Source of the DNA: Baylisascaris procyonis
Taxonomy: Eukaryota; Nematoda; Chromadorea; Rhabditida; Ascarididae
Direction: 5' to 3'
NCBI GenBank assembly: GCA_037389465.1
Contig: JAZARR010000179.1
Coordinates: 2,204,501 to 2,268,500, forward strand
DNA: 64,000 bases
Position numbers and translations under genes: made by a program. The notes under the pieces are model-generated. The model was given only the letters and a program-made list of their open reading frames with translations, searched no databases and was not told the origin of the DNA. Position 1 is the stretch's first letter. Each line of letters starts with the position of its first letter. Below are positions 12,478-22,419 of the stretch, one piece after another.

Positions 12478-12571
12478 TATCCGTTAGGATTCGAACCAAC
12501 ATTCTTCATGCACCGGATAATTCCTGTTCTTCGCCGATAATTAGCGCCACTTTCCACTGCGCCATCGAGTA
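12478..12571 (-). pseudogene. tRNA-derived relic (SINE head or tRNA pseudogene)
   Basis: On the minus strand both internal RNA polymerase III promoter boxes are perfect: box A TGGCGCAGTGG at 12564-12554 and box B GGTTCGAATCC at 12498-12488. Box A starts 66 bases before box B, about 22 more than in a standard tRNA. GCGC words could form a D-stem. The T-stem pairs poorly, and the putative acceptor ends match at about 5 of 7 positions, counting one wobble. This fits a decayed tRNA-derived SINE or tRNA pseudogene better than a working tRNA. No second copy was found in the window, so family membership is unproven. Confidence 0.5.
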
Positions 12572-12941
12572 AATCCCATCATTTTTACAAGACTAAGCGT
12601 GAATTTAGAAAAAAAAGCCGTCGAGTTGGAATCCAAACATTTAATGATTCAGGTCCTCTTGTTGAGTGCACCAAATTCAAATTTAGAAGACGAATAAAAA
12701 CATCCGACGAATTGTTCGTTTCAAAAATCGAATCAACGAAAATTGGCCACTTTCTTCCCTTCCATGTGTTCTCATAGCAAACATCGCCTAGAGCAATATA
12801 CAAAACGACAGAGGGAAAAATATGTCGCAGAATTGAAAAATTTCAGGATTAGATCAACTTGTGGTCGATGCCCTGCAAGGTGAAGGATTTTAGGACAAAA
12901 AGGATCTCTAAAATGCCATTATTCCACGAATGACTGCAAGA

Positions 12942-12966
12942 GGGAGGGGGTTGTGGGGGATGGGGG
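12942..12966 (+). other. Strong G-quadruplex consensus
   Basis: G-runs of 3, 5, 5 and 5 are separated by loops of 1, 4 and 2 bases. This fully satisfies the standard motif and is the strongest plus-strand case in the window. Confidence 0.75.
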
Positions 12967-12989
12967 AGAAGGTGTTGAAAGTGGTGAAT

Positions 12990-14430
12990 GGGTGCTAATA
13001 ATTTCTGTGACGCGCATAACACACAACCTTTCGCAACATAACACAACAAAACAAAAAGAGATAATATACGCCTCTGATTACGATCCGCATCAAAAATGAA
13101 GAAAAAAACTTATAATAGTGGTCACTGATAACAATAAAATCACGTCAATATGAATGAAAAAAACGCATAGTTCGATAGATAAAAATGTAATTAATGATCG
13201 ATATACACAGTAAAAGAGCTAACAAACTTTATAACTAAACAGAAAGCAAATCAAATGGTAATACAAAGGACGAACAACGGCTCCGATAGATGACAGCGCA
13301 AAGTCGGGTCAATTCCCCCCCCCCCCCCAATGTCCTTCCGTTAATCCACTTCTTATCACCTCCTCCCCCACCCCTTCTGACCTGGAAAATTTTTTAGGTT
13401 CCACTTCTCTATCAATGAAAGTTGAATGTATTACCACAATTACGAAATGGCATCGTCAATAAAACAAAACCAGATTTGTGCTCGTTTCATTATCGTCATA
13501 CACATTCCCTTCATATAGAATTCAAAAGACTAAAAAAAATAGTACGTAAGTGAATGTGATCGAATCGACTGGTTATATGAGTAAACATTCAATGATTTAG
13601 TGCTATAAACGTCAACTCATATGACGCAAAAAACTCTCTTTTGCTGTTATTAAATAAAATTACAAAATTTTTTAAATTTCTATTGGCGGGGTGAGATGAA
13701 CTGATGGAAAATCGAAAATGCATACTTATGGGCACATAATGCGCTTTTTACTGAAATTTTACAAAAGAGAACGTATGAAATATGTGGAAAGTACATGTAG
13801 AATTGCAATGTTTTCAAAAATGAAACTTAAGTGAAAAACTAGATGGAGAGAGGGAGAGAGAGAGAGAGAGAAAGAAGCAGAGGAAATAGGTGCATGAATG
13901 TAATAAATCGAGTCATTCCGCCTACGTAGCAAATGTTTGCCTGTTGCAACTCTGAAATGTTGCTTATCTTAGTGGAAATATATACAGCTGTTGCACTATT
14001 GACATTTCCTGGAACGAATAGACACTTGAGGTATTCGTCTTTTTTATGAATAAAGATAAAAATTGATGCGAAAATATTCGCATAAAAATGAGAAAATTTA
14101 TGAAAGATTTTCTTAAATTTGAAATGTAATTTTCTTTTTAATTAGGGAAAAAATATTCAAAAAATTTTTTTTAATATTTGCAATTTCGATCCGATACAGT
14201 ATTCCGAATGAAAATAGAATTACTGTCACCATACTTACTACAAAGAGTTTGAGTGAATTTATTTCTCTCAGAAATCTATCCACTGTATAAAGTTTATTTG
14301 GTTTTGCTAGCGTTAAATGGTCATTTGTCATTAATAATGACACTTATTATAATATAACCGTAACATTAATAATAGTGGTAATAAAAGTTATAACAATAAC
14401 AATAATGATAGAGATAAGAAATAACGGTGA
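12990..14430. other. Gene-free stretch with C-run and GA repeat
   Basis: Holds a C-run near 13314-13328, a (GA)n tract near 13850-13876 and TAA-rich low-complexity DNA near 14340-14440 that flanks the LTR-like element. No gene is recognised. Confidence 0.6.
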
Positions 14431-14584
14431 TAACAGTAATATTTGCAAGGTAGACCCGTTGGCCATAGGTAAGCGGGTATAGTGCACCGTACAAGTTAGG
14501 TCAAAGAAGATCAGAAGCGTATAGGCAAATCAAACGACTATCCAGCACATGTCGTGAGGCTAGCCTGCGGTAGAACTGGGAGGA

Positions 14585-14592
14585 TATAAAAG
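14585..14592 (+). promoter_or_regulatory. TATA box inside LTR-like copy 1
   Basis: TATAAAAG lies 141 bases from the element start, with a conserved sequence about 35 bases downstream where transcription would begin. The spacing is the same in the second copy, which supports a real element promoter. Confidence 0.5.
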
Positions 14593-14775
14593 GGGTTGAT
14601 GTGCTCATGTATTCATTCCAGCTTCTAGACTAGTCTTAATGCCGAGTGGGCCTGCGCCGGGTCGTTGGAATGCGAGATGTGATCGGCGGCGGCGTGGAGT
14701 TAGACCGCTGGATCATGCCGGCAGTTAAAGTTATCCTAGTGTCCCTTTTTGTTTATCACCTTACTCTATCAGTGT

Positions 14776-14781
14776 AATAAA
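14776..14781 (+). terminator. PolyA signal inside LTR-like copy 1
   Basis: AATAAA lies about 190 bases downstream of the TATA box, followed by a T/C-rich stretch. The second copy is cut off before this point, so it cannot be compared. Confidence 0.4.
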
Positions 14782-15439
14782 TTGTTCTCCCCATATACCT
14801 ATATTGTCGCGCAATTCACTCGGCCGCAGCTCGACAGAAAGTGCAGACCATCAAGGAGACCAGGACGACTAGGCGAGCCAAGGGAAGCTGAACCTTAACA
14901 GTAATAACAAAAACCACAGCAGTAATGATAGCAGTAATAGAAACAGTATTGATATAAAAAATTACTTCAACAAATAAAATTCGATCAAAAATGCAGCAAA
15001 ACTTTGGAAAATACAAATGGATTGTATTGAATTTCTAGCAGCATAAAATTAAGCATCAAATAAATTTCGAATAGATCGGATTCAATTGATTTCATTTATT
15101 TATTCCAATATAAAACAAGAAATGAATCTCGCCAAATGGGAAAAATTTCAAAATAGAAACGCAATGTGTCATTTGTTGATTCGGTCTAACAATGACGTCA
15201 ATCGATTTATGCAATATTATTTATGACAATAACGAATAGCTATTCACAAATTTTACTTCACTAAAAACTTTTAAATGAAAAATGATGTGAAATTAGAATT
15301 AAATTAATTGATAAAGAAAGCAAATGAGAAATAAATTCACTGATAGTTGCATAATGATTGTTATAATCATGCTTATCTTTAAAGATAATAATAAAAATAA
15401 GTGTTATCACCAATTGCAATTAATAATTTAGTATGATAT

Positions 15440-15521
15440 CAAGCAATATTAGTTGCTTGATTAGTGATAAAATCACTAATCAAGCAATATTAGTTGCTTG
15501 ATTAGTGACAAAATCACTAAT
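15440..15521. repeat. 41-bp tandem duplication made of palindromes
   Basis: Two adjacent 41-bp units (15440-15480 and 15481-15521) differ at a single base. Across the junction the arms TTGCTTGATTAGTGAT (15453-15468) and its exact complement (15472-15487) form a perfect 16-bp inverted repeat with an AAA spacer. Each unit also contains CAAGCAA...TTGCTTG. Such a structure could extrude as a cruciform. Its near identity suggests a recent duplication. No gene association is visible. Confidence 0.85.
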
Positions 15522-16242
15522 GCATTTATATTCCAATCACTGCTTTTTTATGGAATATTATGATGTAATGATAAGAGAGATAACTACAATGAAAAGACTC
15601 GTAATCCATACAATCATGTTTAATTGGCGTTTGTATGTACGATTATTGACCACTTTTGCGCCAATGTGCGAAGAAATCATTCACTAGAGTACTTAGAATA
15701 TCTCAGTTGTCAGACACAATATAATGTTCCAACAACAAAAATTTTTTATCTAAAACCATCTTCTCTTACTTTTCCCTTATATATTTATACCTGCAGAGGT
15801 CTCGTTTGTACCTTTATGCCTGTAGAGTCCATCTGTACTGCAGTTAGGAATGCAACGAATTCAATATTGCAGACAGATTCGTTGGTGGCCTCAGGTGTCT
15901 AAATCATCTTCAAACCATAACGAACAAAACAACTGTTTTTGTAAATATTGTTGTTGAAAATATATTTCAGGTGGGCAAATGAATTTACATAAAAGAATGA
16001 ACGATTGTTTGATAGCATCTCTCTAAGTGATTATCTCCATCTAATCAATTCGCATACATTTTTGACAACAAAAAATTGAAGAAAAAAAAATTTCAATAAA
16101 CAACTAGAAAAAGCTCGAAAAGAATTCAAATGGAAAATTATTTAACACTACATCATTGACGACTGGAACCACCATGACATAACGTTAAGTACGAACAGGA
16201 AAAGGAAGCTATTTATTTTCAAGTATTTGTAAACGATGCGCC

Positions 16243-16320
16243 CATTCCAAGCTCATAAAAGTTCTAGTCATTCCAAGTTCTTGAACGATCCAGTCATTTC
16301 AAGCTCGAGTTGAAAATTTT
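16243..16320. repeat. 26-bp degenerate tandem repeat
   Basis: Units start at 16243, 16269 and 16295, each beginning CATT(C/T)CAAG. The first two are full 26-bp units with several mismatches, and the third decays after about 16 bases. Confidence 0.6.
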
Positions 16321-17061
16321 GAAAGGAAAGGAAAGCAAAGGAAATATTCAGAAAATAAGCCAACTGTGGGCAACAAAATGGCATTGAATGCACGTTCTGT
16401 CTGGCGCAAGACCAGGCATTATATGCCTAGACGGGACGAAACGCATTACGTGCTTAATTAGATTGTCGCCAATGGTGCCATTCGTTATTCGATGTGTCCG
16501 CCTGCATTCAGTCTCTTCACCAATACCAATAGGAAATATTCTTTTACAATTTGCTTTTCATATTTCTATATAAATATGCTCTCTTACAATTATTTCGAAT
16601 TTTCTACATACTACATAAAATCATTTAAGATTGTTTTTTTTTTCAATAAAGTATTTATTTATCTATCATATAATTTCGAATAAAATCTCGAATTTCAATT
16701 CTACTAAAACGTTTTTTTTTTCTTTCAGATTAAATATTTTTCCATAGAAAACAAATTGTTCTCATTAATTTTTTGAATGATTCAAAAATGAAGTCAACGA
16801 TATTTTTCACATATTTTAAACGTTTATATTTCATATTGAATTATACTATTCTATAGTAGACTATATGATGCTTCATCATTCATTAAAATCAACGCGAATG
16901 CTTAATTTTAAATCTATAAAAGCCATTAGCGCATCCAATTCAACAACCTATCTGCAGTTAATATTTGCATCAACCATCAAATATATTATAAACGATAATG
17001 TTATCATTTCATGCAAATTTCATAAATGATATTACTAACTCAAAAAAAATATTTATAATTT

Positions 17062-17080
17062 AATATATATATATATATAT
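17062..17080. repeat. Short (AT)n tract
   Basis: A pure AT tract of about 19 bases, followed by T-rich sequence. Confidence 0.85.
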
Positions 17081-18712
17081 TTTTATTTATTTATAATTCG
17101 GCATAAAACTAAGTTTTACAACATATATGGGTAATAGATTTAACATATATAATTGGTAATAAGTAACAAACATATAAGTAAAATATATAAGACATAGGTA
17201 AGTGGGTAAGAAAATGGGGAAGACAAGAATACATACATAAAAATATAGCATATAATAAAATGTTTTAAGCAACGCATGGGTAATAATTAGTACGATTTGC
17301 ATATCGTTTCTAGTGAACACATTTTTATTCAATTCCTATAGACCAATAGTTGTGCTTTTTTTTAGTGAATTATTTAATGAATTTCCGTGTTGATCACTTT
17401 TCTTGCAATATCACTTGCAACGCTTGCAAAACAATGAAATAATGATTGTAATGCTTTTGAGATAATAAAAGATTATTAAAAAAAAAAAAAATATTGCAAA
17501 TATCTAAGCGTTAATGTTAGATAAAGCATTCGAGATTTTCAAGAGTGCACGTAACTTGTTTTTTCTTTAAACAACAAACCAACCTATTGATTTCTTAATG
17601 ATGAATTCAACTTCAACTGTAGAAAGATGAATTATCTGTAAATGCTTAGGGCAATTTGTTAACGTTCGATAAAACCGACTCATTCAGAACTCAATCATCA
17701 ATCTATCACAAAATAAAATCTTTTTGCAATTTTCTTTTCAATAATGAAATTCAATCAATAAATTTTAAAGCTATATAATTATTATTTAAATCTTAATTAC
17801 TCATTTATGAGGTAATGCAACAAAATCCACATCCAACACGAATATGATCACCCGAAAGAAGATATCATAGAGAAAATTATACATTGAATTAAACGCGTAT
17901 AATAATAACAATATAATATCAATATTGTTACATTTAATAATTTATATAAGACTAGTGGAATCTTTTTTATGAAATTTTAGTAAACATCGGAACAGTGGAG
18001 GGGAAAATTTTCTTTCAAATGCTGAACGATCATTGGCAATAATAAATGACGCATTAATTTTGCATCATTTTTCCTCACATTTTTCTGATCATCTCTATTT
18101 TCAATCCCTCTAAATGATGCCGAAAATTCCTTCAGGACTTCAAACACTTCCTCTGATCGAATATCTCTCTCTTTCTCTCTCTCTCTCCAGGAATCACTAT
18201 TATGACATCAATTTATGTGAGAATATGCCGGTTATTTTTAGGGAGATTATTTAAGATAAACATTTCATCAAGTCGAAACAAGCGTATCATATCTAAATCT
18301 TATAAAAATAGAGCCCCTTTCGAATATACACTTTTCCTTTTCCTATGGTTGCTTTTCCCTAGATTTTTTAGTTACGCCAAGGAAATATAGAAAAATATTT
18401 TTTTTTTTATAATTTATTACTAAAACGACTTTAGTTGACGAAAAAGTTTCCCTTCGCCTTGAGAATTTAAAACTATCATGTCATGGCAATCTTAAATCTT
18501 ATGCAAACGTTTCGCTTTTGCCTATCATGGAAAATGCAACCCACCCGATAGAATCCTTCTCGAGAATATTTCGTAGATAGACTACTCGGGGTTGTATTTG
18601 AAGCAATACGGTACACCAATCCTGTAAACACAAACAGCACACATAAGCTGTGCCCTTAATTTCTGCAAAAAGCGCTTCGAAAATGAAATTCCATCGGATT
18701 TGGATTTTTAAT

Positions 18713-18799
18713 GCGGTGGAATTATCCCGCTGATATTTTCGCTAACCAAGCCTACGATAAGCTGGTTCGAAAATATCAACTCTCATCGGTTTATACCGA
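18713..18799. other. Cluster of three adjacent hairpins
   Basis: The central hairpin pairs TGATATTTTCG (18731-18741) with its exact complement at 18768-18778. It continues inward with AACCA (18744-18748) against TGGTT and a GC/GC pair around a 9-nt loop, giving about 18 pairs and two small bulges. Immediately left, GCGG (18713-18716) pairs with CCGC (18727-18730). Immediately right, TCGGTTTATACCGA (18786-18799) is a 5-bp stem with a 4-base loop. Three stems packed into 87 bases suggest a structured RNA or an element end. No known RNA family is recognised. Confidence 0.4.
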
Positions 18800-18809
18800 C
18801 TTGCACTAC

Positions 18810-21800
18810 GGTAATCTCAATAGATTCGTTCAAAAGTCAAATTTTTTTTGTAAATTTGGATAGGTTACCTACACAATGCTCCCGTTAGACGAACGACGGC
18901 CCCTTCTTCCATTAATTTTGGTTGTGTAGTTCAGGCATTCATTCAAAGTTGTGAGAAACCATTTCAGATTTTTTGCGAATATGATGATTGTTGTGGTGGG
19001 ACAATCAGAAATCGACAGAAATGGAAAAAATCCATTTTCGCCGCTTTTTAAAGTGATATTTCTAGACTTTGGTTTATGAAAATGTGGCAATAGAGAATTA
19101 TAAACTGTCGATGATGAGAAGAGATAAAAAGTGCATCCATAAAAAATGCATTGACAAAATGCACTTTAAAACGAATCAGCAAATCTGAAAAATTTCAACT
19201 CCTCTAGGCTAAAAAATTGCATCCAACTTTGCCGTAAATTCTCTTTGAAAAAATAAATGAAGGAAATATTTTTGGAAAATTTATTCGACCGTTTTTGGAA
19301 ATTTTCCGTTATTCATTATTTTCAAATTTTTTGAAGTTCTAAACAAGTTTTTTTTTTTAATGAACGATTAAAATTCGTCAGCAATATATAAGTGTATCGC
19401 AATTTCAAGATGAAACAATAATGCTAAACGATGGGCCTGCACGAAATGGTAATGCTGGCAAAAATATGTAGTTCAATGGTCGTGTCTTTCGGTAGCTTTT
19501 ACTTCGTAGGAATTTACTTATTACTGATGAGCAAAAAAGAAACAAAACTATGCCCATTCAGTGTTAAAAAATGTGTAAACGAGGAGAATGTGAGTTAAAT
19601 GTAGAAGCAAGTTTATTAGCTATGGATGGAGACGATGAGAGCTTCTAAATGACGCACGAGGACTTCAGGTCGGGAACTATGTGAGAGGATCGCAAATTCA
19701 GTAAAGCAGATGAGAGTCATGGATTTCAAATGGGAAATTGATGCCGTTTCGCATCATATACGCAACGCTAAGCGCATTTCGCATACATTGATATAATCGG
19801 TTGTTTTCCGCATACGTGAATGCAAATGAACACAATATCAGCAATAATAGATAATCCTTACAGTGTGCCGCCTCATCAACGTAGACCTACTAAACTACGT
19901 ATCGGATAATGTACCCGTAAGTCCGTATAGAATATCATCCTTCACGATTATTTGTGCTTGATCCTTTCTCTTCCTCACTTCTGCTCCATACCCCCTAAAC
20001 TAGCTCCAGCCCCCCCAACCTACTCGGCGGTAAGGTCGAATGCATCCATGAAGATATCAGCATATAATTCACAAACTCTCATGAAGTGATGAAGACTGAT
20101 GAAGCTTTAAACCGGCAGCCGGACCAACTTAAGTGGACTTTCATTTAACGCTTCAAATGCAACGAATGAAACAATTAAACAAATTTGTAAATAATAAATA
20201 AATAAATAGTATATATTTGAGAACACTCCCCACTTATTAACCGCAAATCATCGCACTCAATTTGCAAGAATCCGATTGTCCTATTATTCTACGCATCCAG
20301 AAATATGTAAGAGAAAGAAAAAAGGGACGGACAAATTTTTGCATGCAATATTTCCCAAAGGAGACATCGCGCTTTGAGACTAGGTCTCTCTCTCCGTTCT
20401 CTCTTTTCGAAAGCTATATCATTATTCCAGACATTTGAATGTCTCTATAATGTGTTTTTATGGTCACAAAAAACCACACATGAGAGCATATGGATTGGAT
20501 GGAAAGACCATAAGAACAACAATATGCAAAAGGAACGCAATAAATGCACATTGATGAGAATATATTAAAAAAAGTGTTTGGGGCAGACATAGGACATAGA
20601 CGGGCACAACCATAATCCATGCGAGCGTCATCACAAATGCTTATTTCGATGAGGTTGCCAATCACAAAAAGCTGCCAGCCGCAAAAAAGCGTCGTGCTGA
20701 CGTCGACATACGTCATTTAATTACTACGTTAGATGTGGTCTGAAACATCATTGAGAAACGAATCGAGACCCTTTTCCCTTCATGATAAGATAAGACAGCT
20801 ATAGTATTGTATCCTAAAAACAACAACTATAATAAGACTTTGCAAATCTTACTCAACAATCGAATCCAATTTTCCAATGAAACAATACCTTCGAGAATAA
20901 CCAAGATATGATCACTGCTTAATCTTCATTGTATAACTGACTACCTATATTGATTCTAGAATCACATTCCCATCCTGATTCAGGATTAGGCGCCCGTACT
21001 TACACTCACAATTCCGATCCTAGCTCTAGAATCCTGATATCTTGCTCAAAATCTTGGCAGCACAGAACATTATATATATATATATAAACAACAACTATAT
21101 AAACTATAAACAACGCTATGCGAACAGGTGCTCACATCCGTATTGCCAGTCGCTCGTAATGTATGCACTAATACTGTCCAGCAATCACTTTACCTTTATC
21201 TTTAGTATTTAATTATCGCCTTGAGGGAATTTTAAGAGAGTTAAATCCTTCTTAAAATATGACGATTAATTTCAATAGAAAAACCTTTCATATTGCGATG
21301 TTCGATGAAACAGTTGAAAAGAGATGAAAAGCAATCACGTCATCCTACTATTTCAAAACACATACGTACTCAATGCAAAAACCCTCTCAATCTACAATAT
21401 AGAACCAGCAATGCAAACTTGCATTCATTCAATACGTTAAACAAAAAAATTCCATCTTTTATTCTCATGCCACCCGACTGGCAATTGTGTAAATAAATGC
21501 AAACAAACTTTCGTTGTAGACAGCTATTTGATGAAGTCGGATACATTCTTTCGTTTGATTTAAAAAAAAAAAAAAAAAAATATCTAGCATAAACTATACC
21601 AAAAATGTATTGCGTAAATAATTCACCTATCGTGTCGGAGGTAAAAACGCTCAGGGTTTTTATTGAATTTCTCATATTGTAAATTATCATTTAAATAACA
21701 CTCTCAGAAATATTTTAGTTGCCAAGTTTTGAAGAAAACTTCTTTAGCGCAAGCCAAGCCATCATTATAGATATCAAACTAATCAAAACGCTATAAAAAT

Positions 21801-21960
21801 ACCCGATTTCGTCAGTCGTTTATCATTAGTGCAAAAAAAAAGAAAAGAAACAATAAGGAACTGAACAAGCACACAAACATTGTTCGATAAAAAGTTGCAA
21901 AATGAATAATTCCAAAAAAAACAGCAGTACATACAAGTGTAAAGAACAATAAAAAGTAGC
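18810..21960. other. Gene-free stretch
   Basis: No gene is recognised. Contents include a perfect 14-bp palindrome at 20951-20964, a short AT tract at 21070-21086 and A runs near 21561. Frames of 60-106 codons around 20374-20716 and 21293-21690 overlap on opposite strands and resemble nothing known. Confidence 0.55.
20951..20964. other. Perfect 14-bp palindrome TGATTCTAGAATCA
   Basis: The sequence equals its own reverse complement over 14 bases and contains TTCTAGAA, one inverted pair of heat-shock-type TTC/GAA units. A second short palindrome, CCTGATTCAGG, lies at 20974-20984. A related TCTAGAATC word recurs near 21025. A functional heat-shock element usually needs three units, which is not clearly met here. 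Confidence 0.45.
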
Positions 21961-22042
21961 AAAAATGACTAATTTTAAAAGAAAAATTGCATTAACTGAA
22001 GAAAAAGTTGCAGCATTAATGTTTGAATAATTAAACAATTCA

Positions 22043-22345
22043 ATGATATCATATGACGTCGTTGAAACTCTTTCGATGCAGTTACGAGATTCATTAAAGG
22101 CAACACTCGCCGTCGTTCATGCAGAATGCCTACGTAAGTTGACAAGCATCGTCGTCGCAATAAATGAAAACCTCTTTCGAATATGGACAATATTATGGTT
22201 GAATGATCGACCAGCATTACCATCCATAGCAATAGCGGAAATCACTTTAGAAGAATGCACTAACAAAACGAAGCTAAAGGACACGTTCGCCGTGAATAAA
22301 TCAACTTTCATAACAATGACGTATGCTGACGTCATCAATTCATAG
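22043..22345 (+). CDS. Unrecognised 100-codon open frame, doubtful
   Basis: The predicted protein starts MISYDVVETLSMQLRDSL and ends YADVINS. It has mixed composition without low-complexity runs, which makes it one of the more gene-like frames here. It has no recognisable domain, signal peptide or Cys pattern. A splice-donor-like word, TAC|GTAAGTT, occurs inside it near 22132-22140. Two minus-strand frames (21975-22232 and 22117-22413) cover the same DNA, so a composition effect is as likely as a gene. It ends beside a perfect TGACGTCA palindrome (22327-22334). Confidence 0.2.
   Translation: MISYDVVETLSMQLRDSLKATLAVVHAECLRKLTSIVVAINENLFRIWTILWLNDRPALPSIAIAEITLEECTNKTKLKDTFAVNKSTFITMTYADVINS
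22327..22334. promoter_or_regulatory. Perfect CRE palindrome TGACGTCA
   Basis: Followed by TCAATT, the same flank as the copy at 8051 (TGACGTCATCAATT in both). That shared 14-base context is more than the core requires. Confidence 0.3.
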
Positions 22346-22419
22346 AAACTAATAAGCAAGTAATATATGATATAACAAGTACAGTCCCTCTTAAATGATG
22401 AAAATATATGCACAATTCC

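Larger units (their letters stand above)
14444..14836 (+). mobile_element. LTR-like element, copy 1 (candidate solo LTR)
   Basis: It begins TGCAAGGTAGACC, has TATAAAAG at 14585-14592, and carries a conserved block (GCTTCTAGACTAGTCTTAA) about 35 bases further on. A polyA signal AATAAA lies at 14776-14781. This order (TG start, TATA box, transcribed region, polyA signal) is that of a retrotransposon long terminal repeat. A second copy at 24736 aligns along most of the length with the same TATA spacing (141 against 142 bases). The right end is uncertain: related-looking GC-rich sequence runs on to about 14895, and an 11-base direct repeat (TAACAGTAATA) sits at 14431-14441 and 14896-14906. The flanks are themselves rich in this word, so it may not be a true target-site duplication. 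No element proteins are adjacent. Confidence 0.6.
15530..18700. other. Gene-free A+T-rich stretch
   Basis: No gene is supportable. It includes a 26-bp tandem repeat at 16243-16320, an AT tract near 17062-17080, a CT tract near 18168-18188 and octamer words at 16963, 17011 and 17296. Short frames on both strands show no conserved motif. Confidence 0.55.

Noticed and set aside
20700..20720. TGACGT...ACGTCA short inverted repeat
   Set aside because: Only 6-bp arms; expected often enough by chance and not associated with other structure.
21166..21205. Resemblance to the miR-8/miR-200 family (TAATACTGTC)
   Set aside because: Only about ten bases match before the sequence diverges, and no hairpin partner was found.
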